Assembly: GCF_008119785.1 (NCBI RefSeq)
Contig: NZ_VSFA01000007.1
Span: forward strand, 96,970-160,969
Length of the DNA: 64,000 nt
From: Micromonospora sp. MP36
GTDB lineage: Bacteria; Actinomycetota; Actinomycetes; Mycobacteriales; Micromonosporaceae
Direction of reading: 5' to 3'
In this document: piece after piece, positions 43,737 through 53,746 of the stretch
Numbering within the stretch: position 1 is the first letter of the stretch
Layout: each line of letters starts with the position of its first letter
Notes under the pieces: generated by a model
Database searches by the model: none
The model's input: the letters and a program-made list of their open reading frames with translations, nothing else
Told to the model about the DNA's origin: nothing
Translations under genes and position numbers: made by a program

Positions 43737-46700
43737 GTGGTGCAGGCGTACCGGTTGGTGCGTCGGCCCGGCGGGGCGGGGGCGGGGGTCGCCCACTCCG
43801 GCGGGGCGGGGCAGGGGGTCGGTCGGCCCGGTGGGGCGACCGTGGCGGAGCCGCGATCCGGGGGGTCGGCGGGCGATCCCGCGCACCCGCCGCCACGCCG
43901 GCCCGACCCGGTGCAGGCCGAGGTGGTCGCGCACACCGACGGGCCGATGCTGGTCATCGGCGGGCCGGGCACCGGTAAGACCAGCACCCTCGTCGAGGCG
44001 GTCGCCGCGCGGGTGGCCGAGGGCGTCGACCCCGAGCGCATCCTGGTGCTCACCTTCAGCCGGCGGGGCGCCACCGACCTGCGCCAACGGATCGAGGCGC
44101 GGATCGCCGGCGCGGGCCAGTTTCCCGAGACCGGGCGGGCGACCAGCAGCCCGCCGGCGGCGAGCAGCACCGCGGCCCGACCCGCCCGGGTGGTCCGCGA
44201 GCCGCTGGTCCGCACCTTCCCGGCGTACGGGTTCGGCCTGCTCCGCCGGGCCGCCGCCGAGCGGGGCGAGCCGTCGCCCCGGCTGCTCACCGGCCCCGAG
44301 CAGGATCTGATCATCCGCGAGCTGCTCGACGTGGTCGGTGCGGAGCCGGAGGATGACCCGGTCGGGTGGCCGGAGGACCTGCGTCCCGCGCTGCGCACCC
44401 GGGCGTTCGCGCAGCAGCTGCGCGACCTGCTGATGCGCGCCGCCGAGCGGGGCGTCGGCCCGGTCGAGCTGGCCCGGCTGGGGGAGAAGCTGGGCCGCGC
44501 CGACTGGCCGGCCGCCGCCCGCTTCCTCCGGGAGTACGTGGCCGTCCTCGCCCTGCGCGACGTGAGCAACCGCGGTTCCATCGCGTACGACCCGGCGGAG
44601 CTGGTCCGGGCCGCCACCGGCATGCTGCGCGACGACCCGGAGCTGCTGGCGGCGGAGCGCCGCCGGCTGGCCCACGTCTACGTCGACGAGCTCGCCGACA
44701 CCGACCCCGCCCAGCTCGAGCTGCTCGCCGTCCTGGCTGGCGGGGGCAAGTCCCTGGTCGCCTTCGCCGACCCGGACTCCTCGACGTACGCCTTCCGCGG
44801 CGCCGACCCGGCCGGCGTCACCACCTTCCCGCACCGGTTCCGCACCGCCTCCGGGGCGCCGGCCGCGCAGGTCGTGCTGACCACGTCCTACCGGGCCGGT
44901 CCGGAGCTGCTCGCCGCGACCGCCCGGCTGTCCCGCCGGCTGCGCGGCCCGGCGGCTCACCGGCGGCTGCGTCCGCTGCCCGACGCGCCACCCGGCACCG
45001 TCGAGGTTCGCACCTTCCGTTCGGCGACCAGCGAGTCCGCCTGGCTGGCCCACGCCCTGCGCGAGGCGCACCTGCTCGACGGGGTGCCCTGGTCCCGGAT
45101 GGCGGTGCTGGTCCGCGCCACCGGCCGGCAGCTGCCGTCGCTGCAACGCGCCCTGCACACCGCCGGGGTGCCCACCGTGGTGCACGGCGAGGACCTGCCG
45201 CTGCACCTCCAGCCCGGGGTGGCCCCGCTGCTGCTCCTGCTCCGCTGCGCCCTGGAGCCCGACCGGCTGGACGAGGAGGCGGCGGTCGCCCTGCTGCACT
45301 CGCCGCTCGGTGGCGCCGACCCGCTCGCCGAGCGGCGGCTGCGCCAGGGGCTGCGCGCGCTCGCGCTGGCTGCCGGCGACCGCCGCCCGTCCGGCGAGCT
45401 GATCGTCGAGGCGCTGCGCGACCCGGCCGAGCTGGCCACCATCGAGCGGCGCTGGGCGGCGCCTGCCCAGGCGGTGGCGCACCTGCTGGCGACCGCCCGG
45501 CAGGCCACGGCCACGCCCGGGGCCACCGCCGAGGACGTGCTCTGGGCGGTGTGGCGGGAGAGCGGGCTGGCCGAGCGCTGGGCCGGCGCGATCACCCGGG
45601 GCCGGGCGGCCACCGGCGAGCACGAGACCGCGCAGCGCTGGCGGGCGGAGGCCGCCGACCGGGACCTCGACGCCGTGCTGGTGCTCTTCGACGCGGCGGC
45701 CCGGTTCACCGACCGGCTGCCCGGTGCGCGTACGGAGGTCTTCCTCGACCATGTGCTCGGGCAGGACCTGCCGGCCGACACCCTGGCCGCCAGCGCCGAC
45801 CGGGGCGAGGCGGTACGTCTGCTCACCGCGCACGCCGCCAAGGGCCTGGAGTGGGACCTGGTCGCGGTCGCCGGGGTGCAGGAGGGCGTCTGGCCGGACC
45901 TGCGGCTGCGCGGCAGCCTGCTCGGCTCGGAACGGCTGGTCGACGTGCTCGCCGGCCGGGCCGACGGCACCGCGGTCCGGGCCAGCCTGGTCGGGCAGAC
46001 CTCGGCGCTGCTCGACGAGGAGCGGCGGCTGTTCCACGTCGCGGTCAGCCGGGCCCGGCACCGACTGCTGGTCACCGCGGTCGCGTCGGCGGCGGTGGGC
46101 GGCGACGACCACGAGGAGCAGCCCAGCCGCTTCCTGCACGAGCTGGGCGCCACCGAGCCGCCGACGACCGGCGGCGGCACCACCCCGTCCGGCCCGGATC
46201 CCGCGCCACGGCCGCCCGGTCCGGGCGCCACCCGCCCGAAAGACGGCGCCGCGTTGGCTGAGCCCGGGACCCATCCGGCCGGCGGGCCGGGGGACGGCGC
46301 CGCGTCGACCGGCGCGGGCGTGGGCGCTGCGCCGAGCGGGTCCGGTGGCTCGGACGGGCCGGTGCCGACCGTCGAGGAGGACCCGCAGGACGGGCCGCCC
46401 GCCGCCCTGCCGGTCACCCTGCCGCCGCGCGGGCTCACCCTGTCCGCGCTGGTGGCGGAGCTGCGTACCGCGGTCACCGACCCGGCGGCGCCGCCCACCC
46501 GGCGGCACGCGGCGGCGGCCGAGCTGGCCCGGCTGGCCGCCGCCGGGGTGCCCGGCGCGCACCCCGACGACTGGTGGGGGTTGCGCGGCCTCTCCGACGA
46601 CCGGCCGCTGGTCGACGAGGGCGAACCGGTCCGGGTCACCCCGTCGGCGATGGAGAGCGCGCTCCGGTGCAGCCTGCGCTGGCTGCTGGAACGGCACGGC

Positions 46701-47423
46701 GGCAGCGCCCCGGCCAGCGCTGCGCAGGGCGTCGGCAACCTGGTGCACGCCGCCGCGATGCTGGCCGAGGACGCCAGCGTCGACCGGACCGCACTGCTGG
46801 ACTACGTGGCCGCCCGGTTCGACGCGATCGAACTGGCCGCCCGCTGGATGGTCGGCCCGGAACGCACCCGCGCCGAGGCCATGGTGGACAAGCTGCTCCG
46901 CTGGCTGGCCGGCAACCCGCGTCGGCTGCTCGCCATCGAGCACGAGTTCGCGGTACGCCTCGACGACCCGCACCGGCCCGTCGAGCTGACCGGCCGGGTG
47001 GACCGGCTGGAGGTCGACGCCGAGGGGCGGCTCGTGGTGATCGACCTGAAGACCGGCAAGTCGACCGCGGTCACCGAGCGGGAGGTGGCCGAGCACCCGC
47101 AGCTCGGCGCGTACCAGGCGGCGGTGGAGGCGGGGGCCTTCGCCGAGTTCGGCGACGAGCCCGGGGGTGCCGCGCTGGTGCAGCTCGGCACGTCGGCCAA
47201 GGACGCGAAGGAGCAGACCCAGGCCGCGGCGGGGGAGGGACCGGAGGCCGGCTGGGCGACGGCGCTGGTCCGGCGTACCGCGGATACCATGGCCGCGGCC
47301 ACCTTCGCCGCGGTCGCCAACTCGAAGTGCCGGGTCTGCCCGGTGCGGACGAGCTGCCCGGTGTCCGGGCAGGGGCGCCAGGTGGTCGAGCCGCCGACCA
47401 AGCCGGCGCCCGGGGACCAGTGA
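43737..47423 (+). CDS. adnA: AdnA-like helicase-nuclease subunit (UvrD-type motor, RecB-type nuclease)
   Basis: The predicted protein is about 1228 residues; the exact start is uncertain (GTG at 43737 or 43740) and the first 50 residues are low complexity. Walker A GGPGTGKTSTL is near residue 78. Motif II reads VYVDELADTDPAQ instead of the canonical DExQD. Motif VI is seen in LFHVAVSRARHRLLVT. A Gly/Pro-rich linker (about 815-900) leads to the nuclease: cysteine in SALRCSLRW, then GNLVHAAA, LVVIDLKTGKST and CRVCPVRTSC, so four cysteines can hold a 4Fe-4S staple as in AddB and Cas4. It pairs with the next gene as a double-strand-break resection motor-nuclease. The AdnA label rests on order and the degenerate motif. 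Confidence 0.85.
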   Translation: MVQAYRLVRRPGGAGAGVAHSGGAGQGVGRPGGATVAEPRSGGSAGDPAHPPPRRPDPVQAEVVAHTDGPMLVIGGPGTGKTSTLVEAVAARVAEGVDPERILVLTFSRRGATDLRQRIEARIAGAGQFPETGRATSSPPAASSTAARPARVVREPLVRTFPAYGFGLLRRAAAERGEPSPRLLTGPEQDLIIRELLDVVGAEPEDDPVGWPEDLRPALRTRAFAQQLRDLLMRAAERGVGPVELARLGEKLGRADWPAAARFLREYVAVLALRDVSNRGSIAYDPAELVRAATGMLRDDPELLAAERRRLAHVYVDELADTDPAQLELLAVLAGGGKSLVAFADPDSSTYAFRGADPAGVTTFPHRFRTASGAPAAQVVLTTSYRAGPELLAATARLSRRLRGPAAHRRLRPLPDAPPGTVEVRTFRSATSESAWLAHALREAHLLDGVPWSRMAVLVRATGRQLPSLQRALHTAGVPTVVHGEDLPLHLQPGVAPLLLLLRCALEPDRLDEEAAVALLHSPLGGADPLAERRLRQGLRALALAAGDRRPSGELIVEALRDPAELATIERRWAAPAQAVAHLLATARQATATPGATAEDVLWAVWRESGLAERWAGAITRGRAATGEHETAQRWRAEAADRDLDAVLVLFDAAARFTDRLPGARTEVFLDHVLGQDLPADTLAASADRGEAVRLLTAHAAKGLEWDLVAVAGVQEGVWPDLRLRGSLLGSERLVDVLAGRADGTAVRASLVGQTSALLDEERRLFHVAVSRARHRLLVTAVASAAVGGDDHEEQPSRFLHELGATEPPTTGGGTTPSGPDPAPRPPGPGATRPKDGAALAEPGTHPAGGPGDGAASTGAGVGAAPSGSGGSDGPVPTVEEDPQDGPPAALPVTLPPRGLTLSALVAELRTAVTDPAAPPTRRHAAAAELARLAAAGVPGAHPDDWWGLRGLSDDRPLVDEGEPVRVTPSAMESALRCSLRWLLERHGGSAPASAAQGVGNLVHAAAMLAEDASVDRTALLDYVAARFDAIELAARWMVGPERTRAEAMVDKLLRWLAGNPRRLLAIEHEFAVRLDDPHRPVELTGRVDRLEVDAEGRLVVIDLKTGKSTAVTEREVAEHPQLGAYQAAVEAGAFAEFGDEPGGAALVQLGTSAKDAKEQTQAAAGEGPEAGWATALVRRTADTMAAATFAAVANSKCRVCPVRTSCPVSGQGRQVVEPPTKPAPGDQ

Positions 47424-47439
47424 GCGCGAGGACGATGCC

Positions 47440-50400
47440 GTGACCCAGCCCGCGCTCTTCGGCACCGCCACCACCCCGGCGCCGCGGACCGCCGACGCCG
47501 GCCCCCGCTACACCCCGGTCGAGCTGGCGAAGCTGCTGCGGCTGCCGGCGCCCACCCGGGAGCAGGCGGCGATCATCGCCGCACCGGTCGAGCCGCTGCT
47601 CGTGGTCGCCGGCGCCGGCTCCGGCAAGACCGAGACGATGGCCGCCCGGGTGGTCTGGCTGGTCGCCAACCACTACGTGCGACCCGAGCACATCCTCGGC
47701 CTCACCTTCACCCGCAAGGCCGCCGGCGAGCTGGCGCACCGGGTGCGTACCCGGCTCGACCAGCTCATCCGCCGGCTGGGCCGGCAGGGTCGCGATCCGC
47801 ACGACGACCCGCTCGCGGGCGAGCCGACCGTCTCCACCTACCACTCCTACGCCGGGCGGATCGTCACCGAGCACGGGCTGCGCGCCGGGTACGAGCCGAC
47901 CACCCGGCTGCTCACCGAGGCGTCCCGCTGGCAGCTCGTCGACCTGCTGGTGCGCAACTACGACGGCGACATGTCCGAGGTGGACCGGATGCCCAGCACC
48001 GTCACGGACGCCGTGCTGGCGGTCGCCGGTGAGCTGGACGAGCACCTGGTCGACCCGGACGCGCTGGCCGCCTGGACCGGCCGGTTCTTCGCCGAGGTGC
48101 AGTCCCGCCCCGGTCGGGTCTACGCCGACGTGCGCAAGGCGTTGCAGCTCCAGCAGACCCGGCTGAAGCTGCTGCCGCTGGTCCGCGCGTACGCCCGGCG
48201 CAAGGACGACTTCGAGGCGATGGACTTCGCCGACCAACTCGCCCGCGCCGCCCGGGTGGCCCGGGACCATCCCGGCGTCGGGGTGATCGAGCGGGACCGG
48301 TTCCGGGTGGTGCTGCTCGACGAGTACCAGGACACCAGCCACGCCCAGGTGGTGCTGCTCAACGCGCTCTTCGGCGGCGGGCACCCGGTGACCGCAGTGG
48401 GCGACCCGTGCCAGTCCATCTACGGCTGGCGTGGCGCCAGCGCCGGCACGCTGGAGCGGTTCCCCACCGAGTTCGCCCGCGCCGACGGCACCCCGGCCCA
48501 GGTGCTGAGCCTCACCACGAGCTGGCGTAACCGGCCGGAGATCCTCGGCGTGGCCAACGCGCTGTCGGTGCCGCTGCGCGCGGCCGGCGCCCAGGTGCCC
48601 GAGCTGCACGCCGCGTTCAGCGTCCGCGAGCCGATCCCGCACCGTAGCCCCCGTGGGCAGGCGGCCGGCACCGTGCACTGCGCGCTGCTGGAGACGTACG
48701 CCGACGAGGCCGAGTGGATCGGCGACAGTGTGCTCGCCGCTTGGCGCGGGGAGGCCGGGATGCCGGACGCGCTGCCCGAGCACATCCCGGTGCCCCGGCG
48801 GCCCACCACCGCCGTGCTGGTCCGCCTGCGCAGCCAGATCCCCGCCATCGAGTCGGCGCTGCGCGCCCGGGGTCTGCCGGTCGAGGTGGTCGGGCTCGGC
48901 GGCCTGCTGGACACCCCCGAGGTCCGGGACGTGGTCTGCACGCTGCGGGTGCTCGCCGACCCGACCGACGGGGCGGCGCTGCTGCGGCTGCTCACCGGTG
49001 CGCGCTGGCGGATCGGGCCGCGCGACCTGGTCGCCCTGCACCGGCGGGCGAAGGCCATCGCCAAGGCCCGCCGGGACCTGGCCGGCGACGACGGGCCCGA
49101 GATCACCGTGGACGCGCTCGACGAGGCCACGCTGGTCGAGGCGCTCGCCGACCTGGGGCCGGCGCAGGCGTACTCGGCGGAGGGGTACGCCCGGCTGCGG
49201 TCGTACGGGATGGAGTTGGCGCTGCTGCGCTACCGCCTGGACCAGTCCCTGCCGGAGCTGATCGCGGACATCGAGCGGACCATCGGCCTGGACGTGGAGG
49301 TGGCGGTGCGCGCGGGCCGGGACGGCACCGGCGACGCCGGCCTGGCCCGCGGCCACCTGGACGCGCTCGGCGACGTGGCGGCCCGGTTCTCCGGCGAGAC
49401 GCCCGGCGCGACCCTCGCCGGGTTCCTCGCCTACCTGGCCGCCGCCGAGGACGAGGAGCGCGGCCTCACCCCCGGCGAGGTTGAGGTGGTGGAGGGCGCG
49501 GTGCAGATCCTCACCGCGCACGCCGCCAAGGGTCTGGAGTGGGACGTGGTGGCGGCGGCCGGGCTGACCCGGGGGGTCTGGCCGGGGCCGGTCCGCAACT
49601 CCGACCACTGGCTGGGCGGGCTGGGCGTGCTGCCGTTCCCGCTGCGCGGCGACGCCGACGGGCTGCCCGTGCTGGGCCTGGCCGGGGCGGAGGACCAGCG
49701 CGGGGTGGCCCGGGCGCTGGAGGACTTCACCGACGCCTGGCGGGCGCACGACGAGCGCGAGGAGCGCCGGCTGGCGTACGTGGCGGTGACCCGGCCCCGG
49801 CGGCTGCTGCTCTGTTCCGGCTACTGGTGGGGGGAGGGCACGAAGAGGTTCCGCGGCCCCGCGGTGTTCCTGCGTGAGGTGCACGACGCCTGCCTGGCCG
49901 GTGGGGACGGTCACCTGGTCGACGAGTGGGCGCCGGAGCCGGCCGGGGACGCGGTGAACCCGACCACCGAGACGGTGTCGCGGGCCGAGTGGCCGGCGGA
50001 CCCGCTCGGCGCCCGCCGGCCCGCGCTCGCCGAGGCCGCCGCGCTGGTCCGCCGCTACCTCGCCGACCCGGAGGCGGCCCGGCGCGAGGCGGCGTTGCCG
50101 GCGATCGCCGAGGCGACGGATGCCGGGCGGGCGGGCGCGTCCAGGGACGGCGGCACCGACGCGACGGACGCCGGGCCGGCGGGCGCGCCCAGGGACGGCG
50201 GGGCCGCGGCGGCGGACGGGATCGGGCCGAGGGACGGCGGCCCCGGGGGCCGGGCGGACGATCCCGAGGTGGCCCGCTGGCGGCGCGAGGCGGACCTGCT
50301 TCTCGCCGAGCGGGCCGAGCTGGCCCGCCGGGCCGAGGCGGTGGAGGTGGAACTTCCCGGCCATCTCTCGGTGACCCAGCTGGTGGCGCTGCGCCGGGAC

Positions 50401-50979
50401 CCGGAGGCCCTGGCCCGGGCGCTGCGGCGACCGATGCCCACCGAGCCCAACCCGTACGCTCGGCGCGGCACCGCGTTCCACGCCTGGCTGGAACAGCGCT
50501 TCGGCGCCGATCGACTGCTCGACGTGGACGAGTTGCCCGGCGCGGCGGACGACGACGCCGCCCCGGACGAGGCGCTCACCGAACTCCAGGAGCGTTTCCT
50601 GGCCAGCGAGTGGGCGGACCGGGTGCCGGTGGAGGTGGAGGTGCCGTTCGCCACCGTCCTCGCCGGCGTGGTGGTCCGGGGGCGGATGGACGCGGTCTTC
50701 GCCCGCCCCGGCGGCCGGTACGACGTGGTCGACTGGAAGACCGGCCGGCAGCCCGGCGGCCGGGAGGCCGACGCGGCCGCGGTGCAGCTCGCCGTCTACC
50801 GGCTGGCCTGGGCCGAGCTGGCCGGCGTGCCGGTGGAGCGGGTGGGCGCAGCCTTCCACTACGTCCGGGACGGGGTCACCGTCCGTCCCGCCGACCTGCT
50901 CGACGCCGCCGGGCTGACCGCGCTGGTCGCCGGAGTACCGGAAATTTCGGCGGACGGCCCGGCGTTCCCTAATTCGTGA
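47440..50979 (+). CDS. adnB: AdnB-like helicase-nuclease subunit
   Basis: The predicted protein has 1179 residues from GTG 47440, with GAGGA seven bases before it and 17 bases after adnA. All UvrD motifs are canonical: [11 protein letters not shown] near 57, [13 protein letters not shown] near 293, [27 protein letters not shown] and [13 protein letters not shown] linker near 885-930 has an imperfect tandem repeat ([10 protein letters not shown] / [10 protein letters not shown]). The C-terminal nuclease has [20 protein letters not shown] and [11 protein letters not shown], without the Fe-S cysteines of the partner. It is probably the leading ATPase motor of the AdnAB heterodimer in DNA end resection. 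Confidence 0.88.
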   Translation: MTQPALFGTATTPAPRTADAGPRYTPVELAKLLRLPAPTREQAAIIAAPVEPLLVVAGAGSGKTETMAARVVWLVANHYVRPEHILGLTFTRKAAGELAHRVRTRLDQLIRRLGRQGRDPHDDPLAGEPTVSTYHSYAGRIVTEHGLRAGYEPTTRLLTEASRWQLVDLLVRNYDGDMSEVDRMPSTVTDAVLAVAGELDEHLVDPDALAAWTGRFFAEVQSRPGRVYADVRKALQLQQTRLKLLPLVRAYARRKDDFEAMDFADQLARAARVARDHPGVGVIERDRFRVVLLDEYQDTSHAQVVLLNALFGGGHPVTAVGDPCQSIYGWRGASAGTLERFPTEFARADGTPAQVLSLTTSWRNRPEILGVANALSVPLRAAGAQVPELHAAFSVREPIPHRSPRGQAAGTVHCALLETYADEAEWIGDSVLAAWRGEAGMPDALPEHIPVPRRPTTAVLVRLRSQIPAIESALRARGLPVEVVGLGGLLDTPEVRDVVCTLRVLADPTDGAALLRLLTGARWRIGPRDLVALHRRAKAIAKARRDLAGDDGPEITVDALDEATLVEALADLGPAQAYSAEGYARLRSYGMELALLRYRLDQSLPELIADIERTIGLDVEVAVRAGRDGTGDAGLARGHLDALGDVAARFSGETPGATLAGFLAYLAAAEDEERGLTPGEVEVVEGAVQILTAHAAKGLEWDVVAAAGLTRGVWPGPVRNSDHWLGGLGVLPFPLRGDADGLPVLGLAGAEDQRGVARALEDFTDAWRAHDEREERRLAYVAVTRPRRLLLCSGYWWGEGTKRFRGPAVFLREVHDACLAGGDGHLVDEWAPEPAGDAVNPTTETVSRAEWPADPLGARRPALAEAAALVRRYLADPEAARREAALPAIAEATDAGRAGASRDGGTDATDAGPAGAPRDGGAAAADGIGPRDGGPGGRADDPEVARWRREADLLLAERAELARRAEAVEVELPGHLSVTQLVALRRDPEALARALRRPMPTEPNPYARRGTAFHAWLEQRFGADRLLDVDELPGAADDDAAPDEALTELQERFLASEWADRVPVEVEVPFATVLAGVVVRGRMDAVFARPGGRYDVVDWKTGRQPGGREADAAAVQLAVYRLAWAELAGVPVERVGAAFHYVRDGVTVRPADLLDAAGLTALVAGVPEISADGPAFPNS

Positions 50980-51020
50980 TAGGTTAGGCGCGTTGCAGTT
51001 TTGGTTTCCAGAGACTCTGT

Positions 51021-51052
51021 GTGCGCCTGGCGGATTGTGGCCCCAGGCGCAC
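51021..51052 (+). terminator. Hairpin with T-run between adnB and the cold-shock gene
   Basis: GTGCGCCTGG (51021-51030) pairs perfectly with CCAGGCGCAC (51043-51052) and is followed by TTTGTTGTG, one of the few hairpins here with a U-rich tail. It can end adnB transcripts. If the cold-shock promoter lies upstream (a TAGGTT at 50980-50985 is a candidate -10), it would instead be an attenuator in a leader of about 195 bases. Confidence 0.65.
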
Positions 51053-51184
51053 TTTGTTGTGTCCGGAGTTCTCCGGGCGGGGCGACCAGCAGCGACAGGC
51101 GGTCCGCGCATCAGACGCGTGGGACGCTCCTCTTCGGCCCGCAACAGGTGCGGGTTCGAACGTTCCGTCAAGGAGACGAAACAA

Positions 51185-51388
51185 ATGGCTATTGGCACCG
51201 TCAAGTGGTTCAACGCTGACAAGGGCTTCGGCTTCATCACCCCGGACGGCGGCGGCGCCGACGTCTTCGCCCACTTCTCGGCGATCCAGAGCTCCGGCTA
51301 CCGGAGCCTGGACGAGAACCAGCGGGTCGAGTTCGAGGTGACCCAGGGCCAGAAGGGCCCGCAGGCGGAGAACATCCGCCCGCTCTGA
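51185..51388 (+). CDS. Cold-shock domain protein (CspA family)
   Basis: The predicted protein has 67 residues from ATG 51185, with AAGGAG upstream. It is the full-length five-stranded OB fold: [20 protein letters not shown] contains RNP1 (KGFGFI) and VFAHF is RNP2. It binds single-stranded nucleic acid and melts RNA structure. The space before it (205 bases) is long and structured, typical of cold-shock leaders. A DEAD-box RNA helicase follows, a functionally matched neighbour. Confidence 0.95.
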   Translation: MAIGTVKWFNADKGFGFITPDGGGADVFAHFSAIQSSGYRSLDENQRVEFEVTQGQKGPQAENIRPL

Positions 51389-51438
51389 TCTTCGGATCGA
51401 CCAGTAAGTAACACCCATCGCGCCCCCCGGGTGCGATG

Positions 51439-51499
51439 ACGGGCCCGGTCCGCCGCGCCGCCCCTCCGCGGGACGGCATGCCGCGGTGGACCGGCCCGT
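51439..51499. terminator. Large hairpin after the cold-shock gene
   Basis: ACGGGCCCGGTCCGCCGCG (51439-51457) pairs with CGCGGTGGACCGGCCCGT (51482-51499), leaving one bulged C and one G-U. It starts 50 bases after the cold-shock stop and probably terminates that transcript. Confidence 0.6.
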
Positions 51500-51559
51500 A
51501 CCCCTTCGGTTCGTGCTTGTGACCACCGGCGACGCCGGTGACGCGCTGCGCAGCAGCGC

Positions 51560-51590
51560 CCTTCCTCGACACGTGCCGCGTCGAGGAAGG
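51560..51590 (+). promoter_or_regulatory. Hairpin sequestering the ribosome-binding site of the DEAD-box helicase
   Basis: CCTTCCTCGAC (51560-51570) pairs perfectly with GTCGAGGAAGG (51580-51590), an 11-base stem with a 9-base loop. The 3' arm contains AGGAAGG, the ribosome-binding site, eight bases before the ATG at 51599. Two more small stems precede it (51524-51540 and 51543-51559). When folded, translation should be blocked, so the gene may be controlled by temperature, a ribosome-proximal protein or the helicase itself. Confidence 0.7.
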
Positions 51591-51598
51591 CATTCCGT

Positions 51599-52915
51599 AT
51601 GACCATGACCACCGTCGTTCCGTCGTTCGCCCGTACCGGGCTGGTTCCGGCGCTGCTCGCCGAACTCGCCGCCCAGGGCATCACCGAGCCGTTCCCGATC
51701 CAGTCGGCGACGTTGCCGGACTCGCTCGCCGGCCGCGACGTGCTCGGCCGGGGCCGTACCGGCTCCGGCAAGACGCTCGCCTTCGGGCTTCCGCTGCTCT
51801 CCCGCACCGCCGGTCGTCGGGCCCGTCCGGGCCGTCCGCTCGCCCTGGTACTGGTGCCGACTCGTGAGCTTGCCCAGCAGGTCGAGACGGCACTCGCTCC
51901 GTACGCCCGCGCCGTCGGGCTGCGCTGCGCCACGGTGGTCGGCGGCCTCTCCCTGCAGCGTCAGGCGGACGCGCTGCGCGCCGGTGCCGAGGTGGTCGTG
52001 GCCACCCCGGGTCGGCTGCACGACCTGATCAACCGGGGCGACGCCCGGCTCGACCAGGTCGCGATCACCGTGCTGGACGAGGCCGACCAGATGGCCGACA
52101 TGGGCTTCCTTCCGCAGGTCGTCAAGCTGCTGGAGCAGGTCGCACCGGGCGGCCAGCGGATGCTCTTCTCCGCCACCCTGGACGGCGGCGTCGACAAGCT
52201 GGTCCGCCGCTTCCTGACCGACCCGGTGTCGCATTCGGTCGACCCGGGCACCGCCACGGTGACCGGGATGACGCACCACGTGCTGCACGTCGACGCGGCC
52301 GACAAGCCGGCCGCGCTGGCCCGGATCGCCGCCCGCGAGGGTCGCACCATCCTGTTCATGGGCACCAAGCACCGCGCCGACCGGCTCGCCCGCCAGTTGC
52401 TGGCCAAGGGGGTACGCGCCGCCGCGCTGCACGGCGGCAAGTCGCAGCCGCAGCGCACCCGGATCCTCGAACAGTTCCGTACCGGTCAGGTGACGGCGCT
52501 GGTCGCGACCGATGTGGCGGCCCGTGGCATCCACGTTGACGGGCTCGACATGGTCGTCAACGTGGACCCGCCGACGGAGGCGAAGGACTATCTGCACCGG
52601 GGTGGGCGTACCGCCCGGGCGGGGGAGTCCGGCACCGTGGTCACCCTGGTCCTGCCCGAGCAGCGCCGGGACGTGGCCCGGCTGATGAGCGCGGCTGGCA
52701 TCAAGCCGCAGTCGAGGCAGATCCAGCCCGGCGATGAGGTGCTGGCCCGGGTGACCGGTGCCCGCGAGCCGTCCGGCGTGCCGGTGACAATCACCGTCCC
52801 GCAGCCGGCGCCCGCCCGCCGGGCCGGTAGGGCGGAGGGGGCCGCCGACGGCGCCCGCTCCGCGCACCGCACCTCCAGCCGCTCCCGCCGTCCGCGCCGT
52901 CCCCGGACCGCCTGA
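51599..52915 (+). CDS. DEAD-box ATP-dependent RNA helicase
   Basis: The predicted protein has 438 residues from ATG 51599, with AGGAAGG eight bases upstream. Motifs in order: Q region PFPIQSATLP, GRTGSGKT (Walker A, near 53), PTRELAQQ, TPGRLHDL, VLDEADQMADMGF, FSATLDG, TDVAARGIHVDGL and HRGGRTARAG. The C-terminal tail is basic and disordered (SSRSRRPRRPRT), as in RhlE/CsdA-type helicases that bind ribosomal or mRNA structure. Its position after a cold-shock protein and its sequestered ribosome-binding site point to a role in cold adaptation (inference). Confidence 0.95.
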   Translation: MTMTTVVPSFARTGLVPALLAELAAQGITEPFPIQSATLPDSLAGRDVLGRGRTGSGKTLAFGLPLLSRTAGRRARPGRPLALVLVPTRELAQQVETALAPYARAVGLRCATVVGGLSLQRQADALRAGAEVVVATPGRLHDLINRGDARLDQVAITVLDEADQMADMGFLPQVVKLLEQVAPGGQRMLFSATLDGGVDKLVRRFLTDPVSHSVDPGTATVTGMTHHVLHVDAADKPAALARIAAREGRTILFMGTKHRADRLARQLLAKGVRAAALHGGKSQPQRTRILEQFRTGQVTALVATDVAARGIHVDGLDMVVNVDPPTEAKDYLHRGGRTARAGESGTVVTLVLPEQRRDVARLMSAAGIKPQSRQIQPGDEVLARVTGAREPSGVPVTITVPQPAPARRAGRAEGAADGARSAHRTSSRSRRPRRPRTA

Positions 52916-52948
52916 CCGCTCGGCGGCTGCGGGCCGATGGCTCGTCGG

Positions 52949-52979
52949 GATCCCCGATCGCATTGCTGAGTCGGGGATC
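52949..52979. terminator. Hairpin after the DEAD-box helicase
   Basis: GATCCCCGA (52949-52957) pairs perfectly with TCGGGGATC (52971-52979) with a 13-base loop, 33 bases after the helicase stop. No T-run. Confidence 0.5.
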
Positions 52980-53085
52980 AGCGCCGGGTGCGTCCGATGG
53001 CCGACTGCGGCCGGCCGTCGGGCTCGCCATCCTGTCCCCCGGGAGCGCGGGTCGGGCGGGCCGGCCGGGCGCGGAAGGGGTGACC

Positions 53086-53277
53086 ATGACGGGCGGGGCC
53101 CACTCGGAAGCGACGCGCGAGCTGCTGCTGGTCCTCGCGGTCGCGGGTCTGGGCCTGGTGCTCGCCATGGCGGCCGCGTTCGGGCCCTGGCATCCGACCT
53201 CCGGCGATCCCGCCCGGGCCGGGCTGGTCGAGCTGCACAGCCCGCCCGGGCGGACCGTCGAGTCGACGGCGGGTTAG
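53086..53277 (+). CDS. Small single-pass membrane protein (63 aa)
   Basis: ATG 53086 has GAAGGGG five bases before it; a GTG six bases upstream is in frame. The product starts MTGGAHSEATRELLLVLAVA and has one membrane helix (about 12-33, LLLVLAVAGLGLVLAMAAAF). A short outer tail with FGPWHP and LHSPPG follows. No family is recognised. It is convergent with the Rrf2 regulator gene, with 23 bases between. Confidence 0.55.
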   Translation: MTGGAHSEATRELLLVLAVAGLGLVLAMAAAFGPWHPTSGDPARAGLVELHSPPGRTVESTAG

Positions 53278-53300
53278 GCGCCGGGACGGACGGCCGGGGG

Positions 53301-53744
53301 TCAGCCCGCCGGGGTGCGGTCGGCCAGCAGGTCGGCCAGGGTGGTGCGGTCCACCACCAGGGCGATCGCGCCGTCCACCGCCAGCCAGACGTCCCGCAGC
53401 CCGATGGCCACCCCGTGGTAGCCGGCCCGGTCGGCGGGCATGCCCCGGACGCTGGTCAGCGCGTCGCCGACCGCGCGCAGGACGTCCCCCACGCTGATCT
53501 CCGCGGCGGCCCGGGTGAGGGTGTAGCCGCCCTCGGTGCCGCGGTGGCTGTGCAGCAGCCCGGCCCGACGCAGGTCGAGCAGGATGCCCTGGAGGAAGCT
53601 GAGCGGGATGTCCTGGCTCTCGGCCAGGATCGCCGCCTTCACCAGCTCGCCGCCGCCGAACCCCCCGTCGCCGGTGGACCCGGCGGCGTCGGCGACGGCG
53701 AGCATGGCACGGAGCGCGTAGTCGGCGCGCGCGGAGACGTACAC
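53301..53744 (-). CDS. Rrf2 family regulator without iron-sulfur cysteines (CymR-like)
   Basis: The predicted protein has 147 residues from GTG 53744, two bases after the permease stop. The Rrf2 winged helix is clear: VYVSARADYALRAMLAVADA, IPLSFLQGILLDLRRAGLLH and SHRGTEGGYTLTRAAAEISV. There is no cysteine anywhere in the protein, so unlike IscR, NsrR and RsrR it cannot hold a cluster; this resembles CymR, the sulfur-starvation regulator of Firmicutes. Being last in the sulfonate-type ABC operon, it probably represses that operon through the palindrome at 56476-56496 (inference). Confidence 0.85.
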   Translation of the reverse strand: MYVSARADYALRAMLAVADAAGSTGDGGFGGGELVKAAILAESQDIPLSFLQGILLDLRRAGLLHSHRGTEGGYTLTRAAAEISVGDVLRAVGDALTSVRGMPADRAGYHGVAIGLRDVWLAVDGAIALVVDRTTLADLLADRTPAG

Positions 53745-53746
53745 CG

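Noticed and set aside
51140..51175. tRNA-like T-loop (GGGTTCGAAC) before the cold-shock gene
   Set aside because: No matching acceptor, D or anticodon stems surround it.
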